From contig JBLWUP010000014.1 of the NCBI GenBank assembly GCA_048268885.1, positions 1 to 64,000 on the forward strand: a DNA stretch of 64,000 nt. The letters run 5' to 3'. The stretch comes from Pelagibius sp048268885. Lineage in GTDB: Bacteria; Pseudomonadota; Alphaproteobacteria; Kiloniellales; Kiloniellaceae. This document shows positions 17,090 through 25,182 of this stretch, piece by piece; the stretch's first letter is position 1; each line of letters begins with the position of its first letter. The notes under the pieces were generated by a model. The model ran no database searches. It was not told the origin of the DNA and saw only the letters and a list, made by a program, of their open reading frames with translations. The position numbers and the translations under genes were made by a program.

Positions 17090-18460
17090 CTAGTTCAGCA
17101 AGACCCTGGGCAGCCAGAGGGCGATGTCGGGGAAGGCCATGATCAGGCCCAGGCCCGCCAGCTGCAGCAGCACGAAGGGAATGATGCCCTTGTAGACCTG
17201 CTGGATCTTCACCTCTGGAGGCGCCACGCCCTTCATGTAGAAGAGGGCGAAGCCGAAAGGTGGCGTCAGGAACGACGTCTGCAGGTTGACCGCCAGCAGG
17301 ATGGCGAACCAGTAGGTGACCTCCAACGGTTCCACGTGGTTGCCGAAGTCCAGTGCGGAGATGATCGGCGAGAACACCGGCAGGACGATCAGCGTGATCT
17401 CGATCCAGTCGAAGAAGAAGCCGAGGAAGAACACGATGGCCATGAGCATCAGCAGCAGCCCCCAGGAGCCGAGGCCGAGGCTTTCCACCAGGTCGATGAC
17501 GATGTCGTCGCCGCCCAGCGCCCGGAAGACGTAGGAAAAGCAGGTCGCGCCGAGAAAGATGCCGAACAGCATGCCGCCGGTCAGGGCTGAGCGCTCCAGC
17601 ACGTCCTTCAACACGGCGAAGCTGAGGCGCCGGTTGACCGCCGCCAGAAGGATCGCCCCGGCGCCGCCGACGCCGGCCGCCTCGGTGGGGGTCGCCCAGC
17701 CGAACAGGATGGAGCCCAGCACCAGGAACACCAGGAACAGCGGCGGGATGAAGGAACGCACCACCATCAGCAGGATGCCGGCGGCGGTACTCGGGCCTTC
17801 GTCCTTCGGCAGCGGCGGCGCCAGCTTCGGCTTGAAGCCGCAGAGCGTCAGGATGTAGATCATGTAGAAGCAGGCCAGCATGAAGCCGGGAATGACCGCA
17901 GCCACGAAGAGGTTGCCGACCGAACGGGCCAGCAGATCGGCCATGATCACCAGCATGATCGACGGCGGGATCAGGATGCCCAGGGTGCCGGACGCGGCGA
18001 TGGTACCCGTCGCCAGGGGGACGTTGTAGTCCCGCTTCAGCATGACCGGCAGGGCCAGCAGGGTCATCATCACCACCGAAGCGCCGATGATGCCGGTGGT
18101 GGCCGCCATGATGGTGCCCATCAGGGTCACCGAGAGGGCGAGGCCGCCCGGTACGCGCCGCAGCAGGACCTGCAGGCAGTGCAGCAGGTCGCTGGCCACG
18201 CCCGATCTTTCCAGCATGGTGCCCATGAAGATGAACATGGGAATGGCCGTCAGCACCAGGTTCTCGGCGATGCCGCCCCAGATGCGCGGCACGATGTTGA
18301 AGAACTGGATGAAGCTGAAGACGTCGAAGAACATGCCGACAACGCCGAAGGCCAGTCCGACGCCGCCCAGGATGAAGGCGACCGGGTAGCCGCTGAACAG
18401 CAGGATGCCCAGCGCCGCGAACATGAAGAGCGGGAGGTAATCTTCGATGTAGAAGTCCAT
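17090..18460 (-). CDS. dctM: TRAP transporter large permease subunit DctM
   Basis: A 456-residue, 12- to 13-helix inner-membrane permease of the DctM family. Signature segments include FSGYPVAFILGGVGLAFG near the N-terminus, GIIGASVVMMTLLALPVML, and TGTIAASGTLGILIPPSIML, which is the conserved core of the transporter. It imports an organic acid delivered by DctP with the help of DctQ, driven by a cation gradient. The start ATG overlaps the dctQ stop by one base (TAATG), so the two are coupled. A strong terminator follows. The ligand is undetermined; its DctP resembles binding proteins annotated for mannitol/chloroaromatic compounds. Confidence 0.94.
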   Translation of the reverse strand: MDFYIEDYLPLFMFAALGILLFSGYPVAFILGGVGLAFGVVGMFFDVFSFIQFFNIVPRIWGGIAENLVLTAIPMFIFMGTMLERSGVASDLLHCLQVLLRRVPGGLALSVTLMGTIMAATTGIIGASVVMMTLLALPVMLKRDYNVPLATGTIAASGTLGILIPPSIMLVIMADLLARSVGNLFVAAVIPGFMLACFYMIYILTLCGFKPKLAPPLPKDEGPSTAAGILLMVVRSFIPPLFLVFLVLGSILFGWATPTEAAGVGGAGAILLAAVNRRLSFAVLKDVLERSALTGGMLFGIFLGATCFSYVFRALGGDDIVIDLVESLGLGSWGLLLMLMAIVFFLGFFFDWIEITLIVLPVFSPIISALDFGNHVEPLEVTYWFAILLAVNLQTSFLTPPFGFALFYMKGVAPPEVKIQQVYKGIIPFVLLQLAGLGLIMAFPDIALWLPRVLLN

Positions 18461-19080
18461 TACTTCGGCTCCCCGTCATGCCGGTCGTCGCGCTTGCGGA
18501 ACTCGGGCGGCACGATGTCGTCCAGGTGCTCGATCTCTGCTTCTTCGATCTCATGGACCCGGGTGCGCAGCTCCTCGGGGCCGAAGAGCTCGATGAGCTT
18601 GCGCAGCAGGACGGTGATGCCGCTTAGGGCGAGGAACCCGAAACCGATGGGGATGACGATCTTGATGAGCCAGCGGTGGGTCAGACCGGTGGCCGAGGCG
18701 GAGATCTCGTTGGTGGCGTAGGAACGCTCCGTGAAGTCGATGCCGAACCAGATGACCAGCGCGCAGTAGGGCAGCAGGAACAGCAGGCAGCCGGCCACTT
18801 CGATCCACCACTGCGTCCGCTCGTTGAGGTTCTCGCGCAGCAGGTCGATGCGCACGTGAGCGTCCTTCAGATAGGCGTAGCCGAGGCAGAAGGCGAAGAG
18901 CACGACATGCAGATGCCATTCCGCTTCCTGCAGCTTCGTCGACCCAAGGACGAAGAAGCGCCGGGTCACCACGTCGAAGATGGTCACCAGGATCAGGAAG
19001 AGCCCCGCCCAGGCGGCGATCCTGCCAACTTTGATGATGACGCGGTCCAGCGTATCGCTGACGCGTATCAGGAGTTCCAT
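18460..19080 (-). CDS. dctQ: TRAP transporter small permease subunit DctQ
   Basis: A 206-residue protein with four transmembrane helices: about 17-40 (IAAWAGLFLILVTIFDVVTR), 55-72, 93-115 and 140-165. VVTRRFF followed by an amphipathic segment and LQEAEWHLHVVLFAFCLGYA is the typical DctQ core. The C-terminal 40 residues are charged and cytosolic, longer than usual. The start is set at 19080 (MELLIRVSD), with GGGAA upstream; the upstream in-frame extension reads through the inter-gene stem-loop and is not protein-like. It is translationally coupled to dctM. Confidence 0.9.
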   Translation of the reverse strand: MELLIRVSDTLDRVIIKVGRIAAWAGLFLILVTIFDVVTRRFFVLGSTKLQEAEWHLHVVLFAFCLGYAYLKDAHVRIDLLRENLNERTQWWIEVAGCLLFLLPYCALVIWFGIDFTERSYATNEISASATGLTHRWLIKIVIPIGFGFLALSGITVLLRKLIELFGPEELRTRVHEIEEAEIEHLDDIVPPEFRKRDDRHDGEPK

Positions 19081-19138
19081 GGCGATGTTCCCAGTTTTAC
19101 GAACTTCAGCTTGATTCGTTGGGGGCCGAAATGAGAAG

Positions 19139-19171
19139 CGCCGGAGTCTCCTGAAAGAGTCTCCGGCGCCA
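19139..19171 (-). promoter_or_regulatory. Intercistronic stem-loop between dctP and dctQ
   Basis: GCGCCGGAG and CTCCGGCGC form a 9-bp stem in the 152-bp gap between dctP and dctQ. No T-tract follows on the minus strand. Such a structure can protect the dctP message and lower permease expression, parallel to the stem-loop at 8756 in the other TRAP operon. Confidence 0.5.
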
Positions 19172-19232
19172 CCCAATCCTGGACCTGGGGATCAAAGAGC
19201 TATAGCCGGTCCGGAACGCTTAAGCGTCCGGA

Positions 19233-20294
19233 TCACAGATAGCCCAGGTCGCCCCAGACCTTGTACTGCTCACGATAGGCGGACAGCGATTCCCAGACCT
19301 TCTTGAAGGTCGGGTTGGAGGCGGCCAATTCGGCAGCGACCTCGTCCCAGGCCTTGTGCAGTTCGTCGAGAACTTCCGGCGACCAGCGGTGGATGGTCAC
19401 GCCCTTCTCCTGCAGCTCCTTCAGAGCGGCACCCTGGATGGCCTCGCCCTCGGCCAGGCCGGCGCGGATGTTGTCGCCGCAAACGGCGTTGATCTGCGCC
19501 TTCTGGGTGTCGGAGAGCGCGTCGTACTTTTCCTTGTTCATCATCAGATCGAACAGGGTCGACTGCTGGTGCCAGCCCGGGAAGTAGTAGTGCTTGGCGA
19601 CCTGGTAGAAGCCGAGGTTCAGGTCGATGGCGGGCATGGAGAATTCGGTCGCGTCGATCGAGCCGCGCTCCAGCGCCGGGAAGATGTCGCCGCCGGCGAG
19701 CAGCTGGGTGGAAACCCCCATCTTCTCCATGACCTTCGCGCCGAGACCGAAGAAGCGCATCTTCAGGCCCTTGAGGTCGTCGACGCTGTTGATCTCCTTG
19801 CGGAACCAGCCGGAGGCTTCCGGCGCGATGACGCCGCACATCACCGACTTGATGCCGTATTCGGCGTAGAGCTCGTCGAAAAGCGCCTTGCCGCCGCCGT
19901 GATAGTACCAGCCGAGGTACTCACCGGCGCGCGGGCCGAAGGGAACGGCGGCGAAGAGGGCGAAAGCCTCGTTCTTGCCGGTCCAGTAGCCCGGGGTCGA
20001 CCAGCCGGCGTCGATCGAGCCGGCCGAGATGGCGTCGAACATTTCGAGGGCCGGCACCAGGGCGCCGGGCTCGAAGAACTTGAAGCGGAGCGTGCCGCCG
20101 GAGACGGTTTCCATCTCCTCCGACAGTCGCACGCCAAGAGTGCCGAGCTGGGTCAGTTTGCTACCGTAGGCGCTCGCCATGTTCCAGCGGACGCGCTTGT
20201 CCTGAGCCGCGGCGTCGCCGACGGTCCCCAGGGCCATCATGGCCCCGAGCGTCAGCGCCGAGACGGCGAGCTTCATTGTGCTGCGGATGCGCAT
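19233..20294 (-). CDS. dctP: TRAP transporter substrate-binding protein DctP
   Basis: A 353-residue periplasmic binding protein. The signal peptide runs to about residue 31 (GDAAAQ-DK). RWNMASAYGSKLTQLGTLG opens the mature part; the conserved LKGLKMRFFGLGAKVMEKMG region contains the Arg (in KMRFFG) that in DctP proteins pairs with the ligand carboxylate. DIFPALERGSIDATEFSMPA is the next conserved block. It belongs to the branch often annotated for mannitol or chloroaromatic compounds, though the ligands are usually organic acids. First gene of dctPQM. Confidence 0.92.
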   Translation of the reverse strand: MRIRSTMKLAVSALTLGAMMALGTVGDAAAQDKRVRWNMASAYGSKLTQLGTLGVRLSEEMETVSGGTLRFKFFEPGALVPALEMFDAISAGSIDAGWSTPGYWTGKNEAFALFAAVPFGPRAGEYLGWYYHGGGKALFDELYAEYGIKSVMCGVIAPEASGWFRKEINSVDDLKGLKMRFFGLGAKVMEKMGVSTQLLAGGDIFPALERGSIDATEFSMPAIDLNLGFYQVAKHYYFPGWHQQSTLFDLMMNKEKYDALSDTQKAQINAVCGDNIRAGLAEGEAIQGAALKELQEKGVTIHRWSPEVLDELHKAWDEVAAELAASNPTFKKVWESLSAYREQYKVWGDLGYL

Positions 20295-20574
20295 TCGAAA
20301 AAGTCCTCCCGTTCAATTCGCACCCGCCATCGTTTCTGACGGGCTTCGTTAATTCCCCCTTTAGTGCAGAAAAGCTTGATTTCGCAACTGCACCAAAGCG
20401 GACAGAAGCTAGCCCATGCCCGCAACCTGAACAAGTCCAAAGCACAGTAGGTTAATGGTGTTTGCCGGGCAGGAGGGGGCCCGTTCCCTGGCCGTTCGAG
20501 GCGCTTCTTCGAAGGCGTTTCGCCGGCCTGAAGGGCCCCCAAACCGGTGCGGTCCGGGGGGCTGACGGGGCGGC

Positions 20575-21627
20575 CTAGCTGGGCTCGCGGCTGGCGCGCT
20601 CGCTGGCCCGGATCAACCCGATCTCGCGGTAGAAACGAAGCGCGCCTTCATGCAGCGGGATGCCGATCCCTTCCAAAGCCGTTTCCAGACGAATGACCCG
20701 GCCCTTGGCGTGGCCGCGGTCGAGCAGGCGCCGGGCGTCGCTGCGCCACAGGGCCTGCAGAATGCCGTAGACGGTCTCCGCGGTGACGTCCTCGCGGGTG
20801 ATCCACTGGGCCGCGACCGACAGGGTCTTGGTCTCGCCGACACCGGCGTAGATCCCGGCGGGGATCTTGTCGATGTGGAGGAAGGGGTTGCGGTCGACCA
20901 GGGCGTCGATCTCCGCACCGGAAACACTGACCAGGGCGATCTCCGTCTGCTCGCTGGCCCAATGCACCACCTTTGCCGGATAGCCGGCAATGAGGAAGAA
21001 GGCGTCCAGTTCCTTGGCGACGAGTTTTTCTATGGCGTCGTCCGATTTCAGATAGGCGACCTCGATGGCCCCCTCGGTCAGGCCGAAGGCCTCGAGGACC
21101 AGCTGGGCGCCGACCAGGGTGCCGGAGCCCACTTCATCCAGCGCCACGCGCTTGCCCGACAGGTCCGCGACCGTCTCGATGCCGCTGTCGCGCCGCACGA
21201 CGATGTGAAACGATTCCGGGTAGAGGTTGGCGATGGCGCGCAGGGATACCTGGCGTCCATCGCTTTCGAAGGCGTTGATGCCGCTATAGGCCCAGAAGGC
21301 GACGTCGGACTGCACGAAGCCCGACTCGATCCGGCCGCCGGCGATGTCCTTGACGTTGGCGACGGAGCCGCTGGAGGACTGGGCGACGGCCACCAGGCCC
21401 GGCACGCCGCAGACCTCGCCGCTGTCGCAAGTGCCCGAGGGGTTGCTGATCGCCTGGGCGACCAAGCCGGCGATGGGGTAGTAAGTGCCGCCGATGCCGC
21501 CGGTGCCGATGCGGAACAGCGACAGTTCCTGCGACAGCGCCTTTCCAGGCACGCCCAGGTTCCACGCCCCCGCAATACACGCTCCCACGATCAGGATGGC
21601 GGCGACCGTCCTGCGAATCACCTTCAT
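20575..21627 (-). CDS. Orphan TRAP substrate-binding protein, TAXI family
   Basis: A 350-residue exported protein with signal anchor (residues 7-30) and the TAXI signature FRIGTGGIGGTYYPIAGLVA. SSGSVANVKDIAGGRIESGF and RVALDEVGSGTLVGAQLVLE match the family through the ligand-binding cleft. No fused QM permease is adjacent: the next same-strand gene is dctP, 280 bp away, whose permease is of the unfused type. It may share the permease of the 7.7-kb operon, serve one elsewhere, or act as a sensor. A Cys pair (CDSGEVCG) near residue 70 is shared by several TAXI proteins. Confidence 0.9.
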   Translation of the reverse strand: MKVIRRTVAAILIVGACIAGAWNLGVPGKALSQELSLFRIGTGGIGGTYYPIAGLVAQAISNPSGTCDSGEVCGVPGLVAVAQSSSGSVANVKDIAGGRIESGFVQSDVAFWAYSGINAFESDGRQVSLRAIANLYPESFHIVVRRDSGIETVADLSGKRVALDEVGSGTLVGAQLVLEAFGLTEGAIEVAYLKSDDAIEKLVAKELDAFFLIAGYPAKVVHWASEQTEIALVSVSGAEIDALVDRNPFLHIDKIPAGIYAGVGETKTLSVAAQWITREDVTAETVYGILQALWRSDARRLLDRGHAKGRVIRLETALEGIGIPLHEGALRFYREIGLIRASERASREPS

Positions 21628-21991
21628 ACGGCCTCACAAAGACTGACAAAGTCTGCAACGGATTGGCCTGAAGCCGGGCCCTCGCTTCCCGCGAAAGCCT
21701 TACCCCCGACTCCCGCGGTCCCCGCTGAGCAGGACCGCTGAGCGGGCCCGGAACCGCACGCATCCCGCCCGATAATGCTGCGCAGGTCAACAGGACAGTG
21801 ACCTGGAGCGCCAGAAAGTGTGCCTAAGTTGTAGTCACGGATTGCGTTAAGCCCCGTTAACCCTGCAAGACCGCCCGGCGCCTTCCGGCAGCCTTTGCCT
21901 GCGGGTGTGTTTCTCGCGCCGGCGTGTTTTTCGTCCGGCGGTGTTCGGTGGGATTGCATTGCGCGGGGGGAGTCGCTATAACCCGCCGCGC
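21628..21991. other. Spacer between TAXI gene and tRNA-Pro
   Basis: 364 bp between divergent genes. The right end holds the tRNA promoter. CCGCTGAGC occurs twice as a direct repeat around 21724-21750. TTAA-N6-TTAA at 21847-21860 resembles a CtrA box but has the wrong spacing. No gene is seen. Confidence 0.4.
21954..21982 (+). promoter_or_regulatory. Promoter of tRNA-Pro
   Basis: TTGCAT (21954-21959), a 17-bp spacer and TATAAC (21977-21982), ending 9 bp before the mature tRNA. This is the placement expected for a housekeeping tRNA promoter. Confidence 0.65.
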
Positions 21992-22068
21992 CGGGGAGTA
22001 GCTCAGCCTGGTAGAGCACTACGTTCGGGACGTAGGGGCCGGAGGTTCGAATCCTCTCTCCCCGACCA
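21992..22068 (+). tRNA. tRNA-Pro(CGG)
   Basis: A 77-nt cloverleaf with acceptor stem CGGGGAG/CTCCCCG, D-arm AGCTCAGCCTGGTAGAGC, anticodon arm CTACG-TTCGGGA-CGTAG with anticodon CGG, T-arm GGAGGTTCGAATCCTCT, and an encoded CCA end. It reads CCG codons, which are very frequent in this GC-rich genome. No clear terminator was seen after it. Confidence 0.96.
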
Positions 22069-22236
22069 ATCCGGCACAGAGAATGGCAGTCTGGGAACGG
22101 CATCCCGAGAGCCGGTCCTGACAGATCTCCTTTCTTCGCGCCGGCCTGCTCCAGAGCCCTCAAGCTACCTGGACAGGCCGGGCCCGCGAGGCCCCCTTCG
22201 GAAAATTTTCCTCAAATCTGCGGTTTCAGGCGGCGC

Positions 22237-23448
22237 TCAGCCGAGACGCTGCCGATTGGGCTCTTCGGTCTCGGCGTTCGCGGCCTCGCAGGGCGCCGCC
22301 GCCAGCTCGCCGGGCCGTTCCCCGGGCTCCCCCAGGATCTTGGCCGGCGAGAGGGGCTGGCGGCTCTTGGGGTGGCGCAGGCGCCCCACGGAGAGCAGGC
22401 CCCGCACCCCGTCCAGCAGCTTGTTGAAACTGCCCGGCCGGGCTTCCCCGTCGCTTTCCTGGGTCGTCACATGGAAGGGGTCGGCGTGGATCTGCTCCCG
22501 GTCGATCCCCAGTTCGGCCACGCGCTGGGAGACGGCGCTGACCATCTCCGGCGGGCCGGCCATATAGAACTGCGCGTTGCGGTGGGCATCGAGGTCCGAG
22601 GCCAGCACCTCCGCGAGATTGCCGATACGGCGCCGGGTGCCGCTCTCGGGCTCCGAGAGCACGGTATCGATGCGCAGGTTCTTGTAGCGTGACACCAGGA
22701 CATTCAGTTCCTGCTCGTCGTAGACATGCGCTTCGCTGCGCACCCCGAAGTAGAGGTGAACCCGGCGGTCGGGCCGGATGTCCAGGGCGGTGCGGGCGAT
22801 CGACTTGGCCGGGGCCAGGCCGGACGACCCGGCGACCAGCACCAGCGGGCTGTCGTCCTCGGGGTGCAGATGCGCACTGCCGTAGGGGCCTTCGACCTGC
22901 ACGAGGTCGCCGACTTGGAGCGTCTTTTCAATGTGCTCGCTGACCCGGCCGCCGGGGATCATGCGGACGTGGAACTCCAAGGCCTCTTCGCCCGGCGTGG
23001 AGGCCATGGAATAGGCGCGGGCGGGCAGATCGCCGAACTTCAGCCGGGCGAACTGGCCGGCGGCGAACTGCAGCGGCGCCTCGGGCCAAAGATACAGCCG
23101 CTTGATGATCGGGCTGACCTGCTCGACGTTGGTGACCTGCGCGCGCAGGCGGCGCACCGGCAGGTCGACCGCGACGGTCCCGCCGAGCCAGGCGACGTGG
23201 ACGTCGGAGCGCGGCTTGGCGCGGCAGGCCAGCACGAAGCCCGCCGACTTCTCCGCTTCGGGCAGGATCTCGCGGTCATAGTTCTTCATCGTCACGTCGC
23301 CGGCCAGCAGCAGGCATTTGCAGGCGCCGCATTCGCCGGTCCGGCAGCCGTGCGGAAAGGGCACGCCGCTGTCCAGGGCGGCATCCAGGATCGTCGCCTT
23401 GCCGGTGTCGATGGGAAGCGGCCATTGTCGGATCGTAAGCTTCGGCAT
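22237..23448 (-). CDS. Ferredoxin/FAD/NAD(P)H oxidoreductase, last gene of redox operon
   Basis: A 403-residue electron-transfer flavoprotein. An N-terminal plant-type [2Fe-2S] domain (about 1-90) has the ligands CRTGECGACKC plus Cys in VLACRAKP. The FAD domain (about 100-195) has RAYSMAS, and the NAD domain (about 205-330) has LVLVAGSSGLAPAKSIAR and FYMAGPPEMV. The last 65 residues are an extra hydrophilic tail not found in the core family. Related reductases feed electrons from NAD(P)H to oxygenases or dehydratases. Here it lies 21 bp after a cytochrome b/ethylbenzene-dehydrogenase-like fusion gene, so that protein is the probable partner (inference). Confidence 0.9.
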   Translation of the reverse strand: MPKLTIRQWPLPIDTGKATILDAALDSGVPFPHGCRTGECGACKCLLLAGDVTMKNYDREILPEAEKSAGFVLACRAKPRSDVHVAWLGGTVAVDLPVRRLRAQVTNVEQVSPIIKRLYLWPEAPLQFAAGQFARLKFGDLPARAYSMASTPGEEALEFHVRMIPGGRVSEHIEKTLQVGDLVQVEGPYGSAHLHPEDDSPLVLVAGSSGLAPAKSIARTALDIRPDRRVHLYFGVRSEAHVYDEQELNVLVSRYKNLRIDTVLSEPESGTRRRIGNLAEVLASDLDAHRNAQFYMAGPPEMVSAVSQRVAELGIDREQIHADPFHVTTQESDGEARPGSFNKLLDGVRGLLSVGRLRHPKSRQPLSPAKILGEPGERPGELAAAPCEAANAETEEPNRQRLG

Positions 23449-23469
23449 GGTCTCCCCCCGGAACGGCCG

Positions 23470-25149
23470 TCAGTGGATCTGGAACTGCAGCGGGCGCAGG
23501 TGATAGCTGTGCCGGGTCTGGGTGTGGTCGAAGACCGAAACCCAGAGGAAGGTGCCCTCGGCGATGGCGACGTCGTAGTCGGAGCCGGTTTCCAGCTTGC
23601 GCTTCACCTCCATCCGCCACCAGCCGTCGGACCACTGGGCAACGGCGCTGACGTCGCCGCGGTCGCCCTCGAAGGGCGTCTCGGCGATCACGCTGGGCAT
23701 CACGGTGCCGACCGGGAAGAGGGCGTCCAGTTCCGGCGTCGCCGGCACCATGAGGTCACGCGGCATCCACCAAAGACCCTGGTCGCCGACCGCCGGGTCC
23801 AAGTCGACCTTGGCCATGCGCTGCTGCAGGAGCTCCGGCGAGCGGGGCAGCCAACGCGGCTGCACGGTACGCGTGTCGAACTTCTCCCAGTTCATGGTGA
23901 AGCCGCCGGCGGTCTTCGGATCCTGCGTGTAGCCGGCGGTATAGCGCTTGGCGGGGTCGTCCGGCGGCATCAGCGGCGGACCGAAATGATTGTCGTCGAT
24001 CTGGCCCAGCGAGCCGCTGCGCACCGACTTCCAGTGCCAGACGTCGACCAGGGTGTCGTCGGTGGTGTAGTGCAGGCCACGGCCGTTCGGTCCGCCGGGC
24101 CTGCCCTCCAGCGGCTGCGGTCCCAGGTGCGAGGTGCTGAGCGCGGCGAGATGGGAATCGCGCGACAGCATGACCGCGAACTTGTCCTCGTAGTAGCTGT
24201 TCTCGTCCTGCCGGGCGTAGTCGTACTGCAGCACCCGCCAGCCCTCGGCGGTTTTCTCCAGCGGCAGGTGTTTCTGGCTGCGCGTGGTGTCGGGCCATTC
24301 GAACAGCAGGTAGGCGTGCTCGCCGTCGTGCACGGCGCGCACCTGCACCTGGATGCTGCCCTGCGGCAGGTTTTGGCCGTTGTGGGTTTCGACGCTGGCG
24401 ACGGCGGTGCCTTTCCAGGCGGCGTCGTCGGCGATGCCGTCCAGGCGCGGCGGGGTTGCGGTCTTGGCCATGACCAGCGGCTGCAGGGTGGCCTGGTCGA
24501 CGGCGAAGATGCCGGCGGCCCGCGCCCCGGTGGCGATCAGCGCGATGCCGGCCGCCGCGACATAGGCGATGCGCGGCGTAATGATCTTCAGCAGGCCGCG
24601 CCAGCCCGCCATGGCCCACTGCGCAGCGATGTGCAGCAGCACGTAGGCCACCAGGCTCCAGGCGACGACGCGGTGCAGCGTGGTCAGGGTCTCCTGCGGC
24701 AGCACCATGATGTTGAAGTACAGCAGGCTGCCGGTCGCAATTGCGACGGCAACCAGCAGAAAGGCGATCCAGTAGATCAGCACATTGATCGACTGCCAGC
24801 GGGTGCGGCGGTCGTGCGAGGACAGCGCGCGGAAACGGCTGGCATCCAGGGCCACCCGCGGGGCCAGCTGGGCAAACAGCAGGAAGACGACGTAGCCGAC
24901 GCAGGCGGCGCCCAGCGCCCAGGCGGACCAGAGGTGCAGGATGTAGACGTCGCCTTGGGGCAGGAAACCTGAAAGCGCGCGCGACCAGGAAGCTTCCGGA
25001 GAGTCGCCGGCGATGCGCAGGCCGGTAACAAGGTTAATGAGGAAGAGTGCGACGATGGTCCAGTGAAGAACTGAGGTGGCGAAGTCGCTTCTCAGACGTA
25101 GGCGCCCGGCGCCCTGCGGCGAGGACGCCGACGGATCCATCTCTTGCAA
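23470..25149 (-). CDS. Cytochrome b561-type membrane domain fused to ethylbenzene-dehydrogenase-gamma-like domain
   Basis: A 559-residue two-part protein. Residues 20-220 are a cytochrome b membrane domain with candidate heme ligands in SVLHWTIVALFLINLVTG, VYILHLWSAWALG, TLHRVVAWSLVAYVLLHIAA. Residues 225-559 are a periplasmic EB_dh-type beta-sandwich, the fold of the heme-binding gamma subunit of ethylbenzene dehydrogenase and related DMSO-reductase-family enzymes: PPRLDGIADDAAWKGTAVAS, VRAVHDGEHAYLLFEW and WRMEVKRKLETG. No molybdopterin subunit is nearby. The fusion would carry electrons between the quinone pool and a periplasmic partner. Neighbours in one operon are a histidine kinase, a rhodanese-like protein and a reductase. 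Confidence 0.87.
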   Translation of the reverse strand: MQEMDPSASSPQGAGRLRLRSDFATSVLHWTIVALFLINLVTGLRIAGDSPEASWSRALSGFLPQGDVYILHLWSAWALGAACVGYVVFLLFAQLAPRVALDASRFRALSSHDRRTRWQSINVLIYWIAFLLVAVAIATGSLLYFNIMVLPQETLTTLHRVVAWSLVAYVLLHIAAQWAMAGWRGLLKIITPRIAYVAAAGIALIATGARAAGIFAVDQATLQPLVMAKTATPPRLDGIADDAAWKGTAVASVETHNGQNLPQGSIQVQVRAVHDGEHAYLLFEWPDTTRSQKHLPLEKTAEGWRVLQYDYARQDENSYYEDKFAVMLSRDSHLAALSTSHLGPQPLEGRPGGPNGRGLHYTTDDTLVDVWHWKSVRSGSLGQIDDNHFGPPLMPPDDPAKRYTAGYTQDPKTAGGFTMNWEKFDTRTVQPRWLPRSPELLQQRMAKVDLDPAVGDQGLWWMPRDLMVPATPELDALFPVGTVMPSVIAETPFEGDRGDVSAVAQWSDGWWRMEVKRKLETGSDYDVAIAEGTFLWVSVFDHTQTRHSYHLRPLQFQIH

Positions 25150-25182
25150 TGCTTAGCTCCCTGTCCCTTCGTCGCTGCCCCC

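Noticed and set aside
21847..21860. TTAA-N6-TTAACC as a CtrA box before tRNA-Pro
   Set aside because: CtrA needs 7 bp between the half-sites; here there are 6, and the adjacent gene has an ordinary tRNA promoter.
22726..24972. 748-codon plus-strand open frame opposite the reductase and cytochrome fusion genes
   Set aside because: It spans the junction of two real minus-strand genes and has a shadow-like composition.
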